From an uncultured Bacteroides sp. (lineage in GTDB: Bacteria > Bacteroidota > Bacteroidia > Bacteroidales > Bacteroidaceae), in NCBI RefSeq assembly GCF_905207245.1, contig NZ_CAJLKP010000084.1:1-26077 (forward strand): 26,077 nucleotides of DNA, written 5' to 3'. Shown here in pieces: positions 25,264 to 26,077 of this stretch (the stretch's first letter is position 1; each line of letters begins with the position of its first letter). The notes below the pieces were generated by a model. The model did not search any database. It saw nothing but the letters and a program-made list of their open reading frames with translations, and was not told the DNA's origin. The position numbers were made by a program, and so were the translations under genes.

Positions 25264-26077
25264 TCACTCCAGTTCATTTACTATTTTCTTTATCTCCTTA
25301 CGCATCTCTTCGATTGCCGTCGAATGCACCTTAGGCTCTTTAGTAAGCACAACATTAGCAACCTCTTTCAATTTATCGGGCCGATAGAACTCCGGTTCAG
25401 CATAGAGATTGGCTAATAAATAATAGGGATAAATCCTTCCCGGCAGGCGATGAACCGACCGTAAGAAAAAAGCTTCCGCCTGTTCATAACGATGCAATTC
25501 CTGATAGTTCTTACCTATAATATTCAGAACCATTGGATCGGTAGAGTATAGGCAGGCTTCTTTCAGATATTTATTGGACTCATTATAAAAGCCCGATTTA
25601 TGCAGGCTATGCCCGTACTCAAACAGAAACGCCCCTTTCTCCTTCAATACCGGATAAAGTTCTCCATAAGATTTATTGGCAGCTTTATAAGCTCCCGAAT
25701 TATAGAACATTTTTGCATACATCCACTTCCGACAGGCATCCTCTTCTTGCTTCCACTTCGCCATATAGCCACCTATCCACAGAATGAGGCAAACACACAA
25801 AATTAGTGGTTTACAGATAAAATCTCCCACCCCGCAAGCAAGAAACAGGAATATCCCCGCTACCACAAAAGCCGGGAAATACATAGGATAGGAAGAAAAG
25901 GAGAAGATAAGCAAAGACAGGATTGCACCGCAGATGCCGTAGCGCCCACGCTTCGCCCCCATCCAGAGACACGTTCCAATAACAACCAGCACTATTACAC
26001 AGACGACAACTCCTTCCGTCAATGCCAGCGACAAATATTCATTGAACACATATTCCGGACTACCGGCCACACGCTCT
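25264..26077 (-). CDS. O-antigen ligase-like membrane protein with C-terminal TPRs (5' end outside window)
   Basis: The frame is open through the window edge, so only the C-terminal 270 residues are seen. The visible part starts ERVAGSPEYVFNEYLSLALT, which resembles the NEYL motif after the large periplasmic loop of O-antigen ligase (Wzy_C) proteins. About four membrane helices follow (roughly 15-38, 45-65, 67-82 and 87-103 of the visible part). Three or so TPR-like helix pairs end the protein (KMFYNSGAYKAANKSYGELY, YNESNKYLKEACLYSTDPMV, YEQAEAFFLRSVHRLPGRIY). Bacteroidota have many such ligase-TPR proteins whose substrates are unknown. It lies directly upstream of the transglutaminase-like lipoprotein gene with a five-base gap to that gene's ATG. 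The internal GTG at 26070 is not a real start. Confidence 0.75.
   Translation of the reverse strand, partial: ERVAGSPEYVFNEYLSLALTEGVVVCVIVLVVIGTCLWMGAKRGRYGICGAILSLLIFSFSSYPMYFPAFVVAGIFLFLACGVGDFICKPLILCVCLILWIGGYMAKWKQEEDACRKWMYAKMFYNSGAYKAANKSYGELYPVLKEKGAFLFEYGHSLHKSGFYNESNKYLKEACLYSTDPMVLNIIGKNYQELHRYEQAEAFFLRSVHRLPGRIYPYYLLANLYAEPEFYRPDKLKEVANVVLTKEPKVHSTAIEEMRKEIKKIVNELE

Noticed and set aside
1..26077. Mobile elements, CRISPR arrays, tRNA or rRNA genes
   Set aside because: No transposase or integrase frames, no regularly spaced repeats and no cloverleaf-like or rRNA-like segments were recognised by eye.

Overview
The window looks like chromosomal DNA of a Bacteroides species (phylum Bacteroidota). 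I base this on the start-proximal boxes resembling the Bacteroides -7 consensus TAnnTTTG, on the lipoprotein-tethered efflux proteins, and on Bacteroidota-type families: DUF6266, a PorT-like barrel, a long LptF/G permease, a patatin fused to a beta-barrel, and TPR-containing histidine kinases. No tRNA, rRNA, CRISPR array or insertion sequence was seen.

Layout. (1) 1-1102: a DUF6266 gene with its own promoter. (2) 1029-7126: a tripartite RND efflux operon on the minus strand, in the order adaptor, pump, an unlisted 40-residue membrane protein, and outer-membrane factor. It is divergent from an AraC-family regulator at 7127-8038, and the shared intergenic region carries repeats that look like operators. 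(3) 8084-10160: a patatin-barrel gene preceded by a perfect 10-bp inverted repeat. (4) 10157-12771: a small membrane protein and an FtsB/DivIC-like protein on the minus strand, divergent from dnaX. (5) 12863-16689: two translationally coupled sensor proteins with TPR regions. The first is a complete histidine kinase; the second has lost the phospho-acceptor histidine and the ATP-binding motifs. (6) 16692-17737: a PorT-like barrel and a 2[4Fe-4S] ferredoxin that was too short to be listed as an open frame. (7) 17757-22689: core metabolism and envelope genes, namely aspartate aminotransferase, ribBA, an LptF/G permease and a START-like protein. (8) 22825-26077: a more AT-rich minus-strand cassette of an O-antigen-ligase/TPR membrane protein (cut by the window end), a transglutaminase-like lipoprotein and a short LuxR-type HTH protein.

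How the parts work together. The efflux genes should form one envelope-spanning pump, with the AraC protein as the likely local regulator. The two sensors probably act as a kinase/pseudokinase pair on the inner membrane, with no response regulator nearby. The most novel-looking items are the 40-residue membrane protein embedded in the efflux operon, which overlaps the outer-membrane factor start by four bases, and the pseudokinase.
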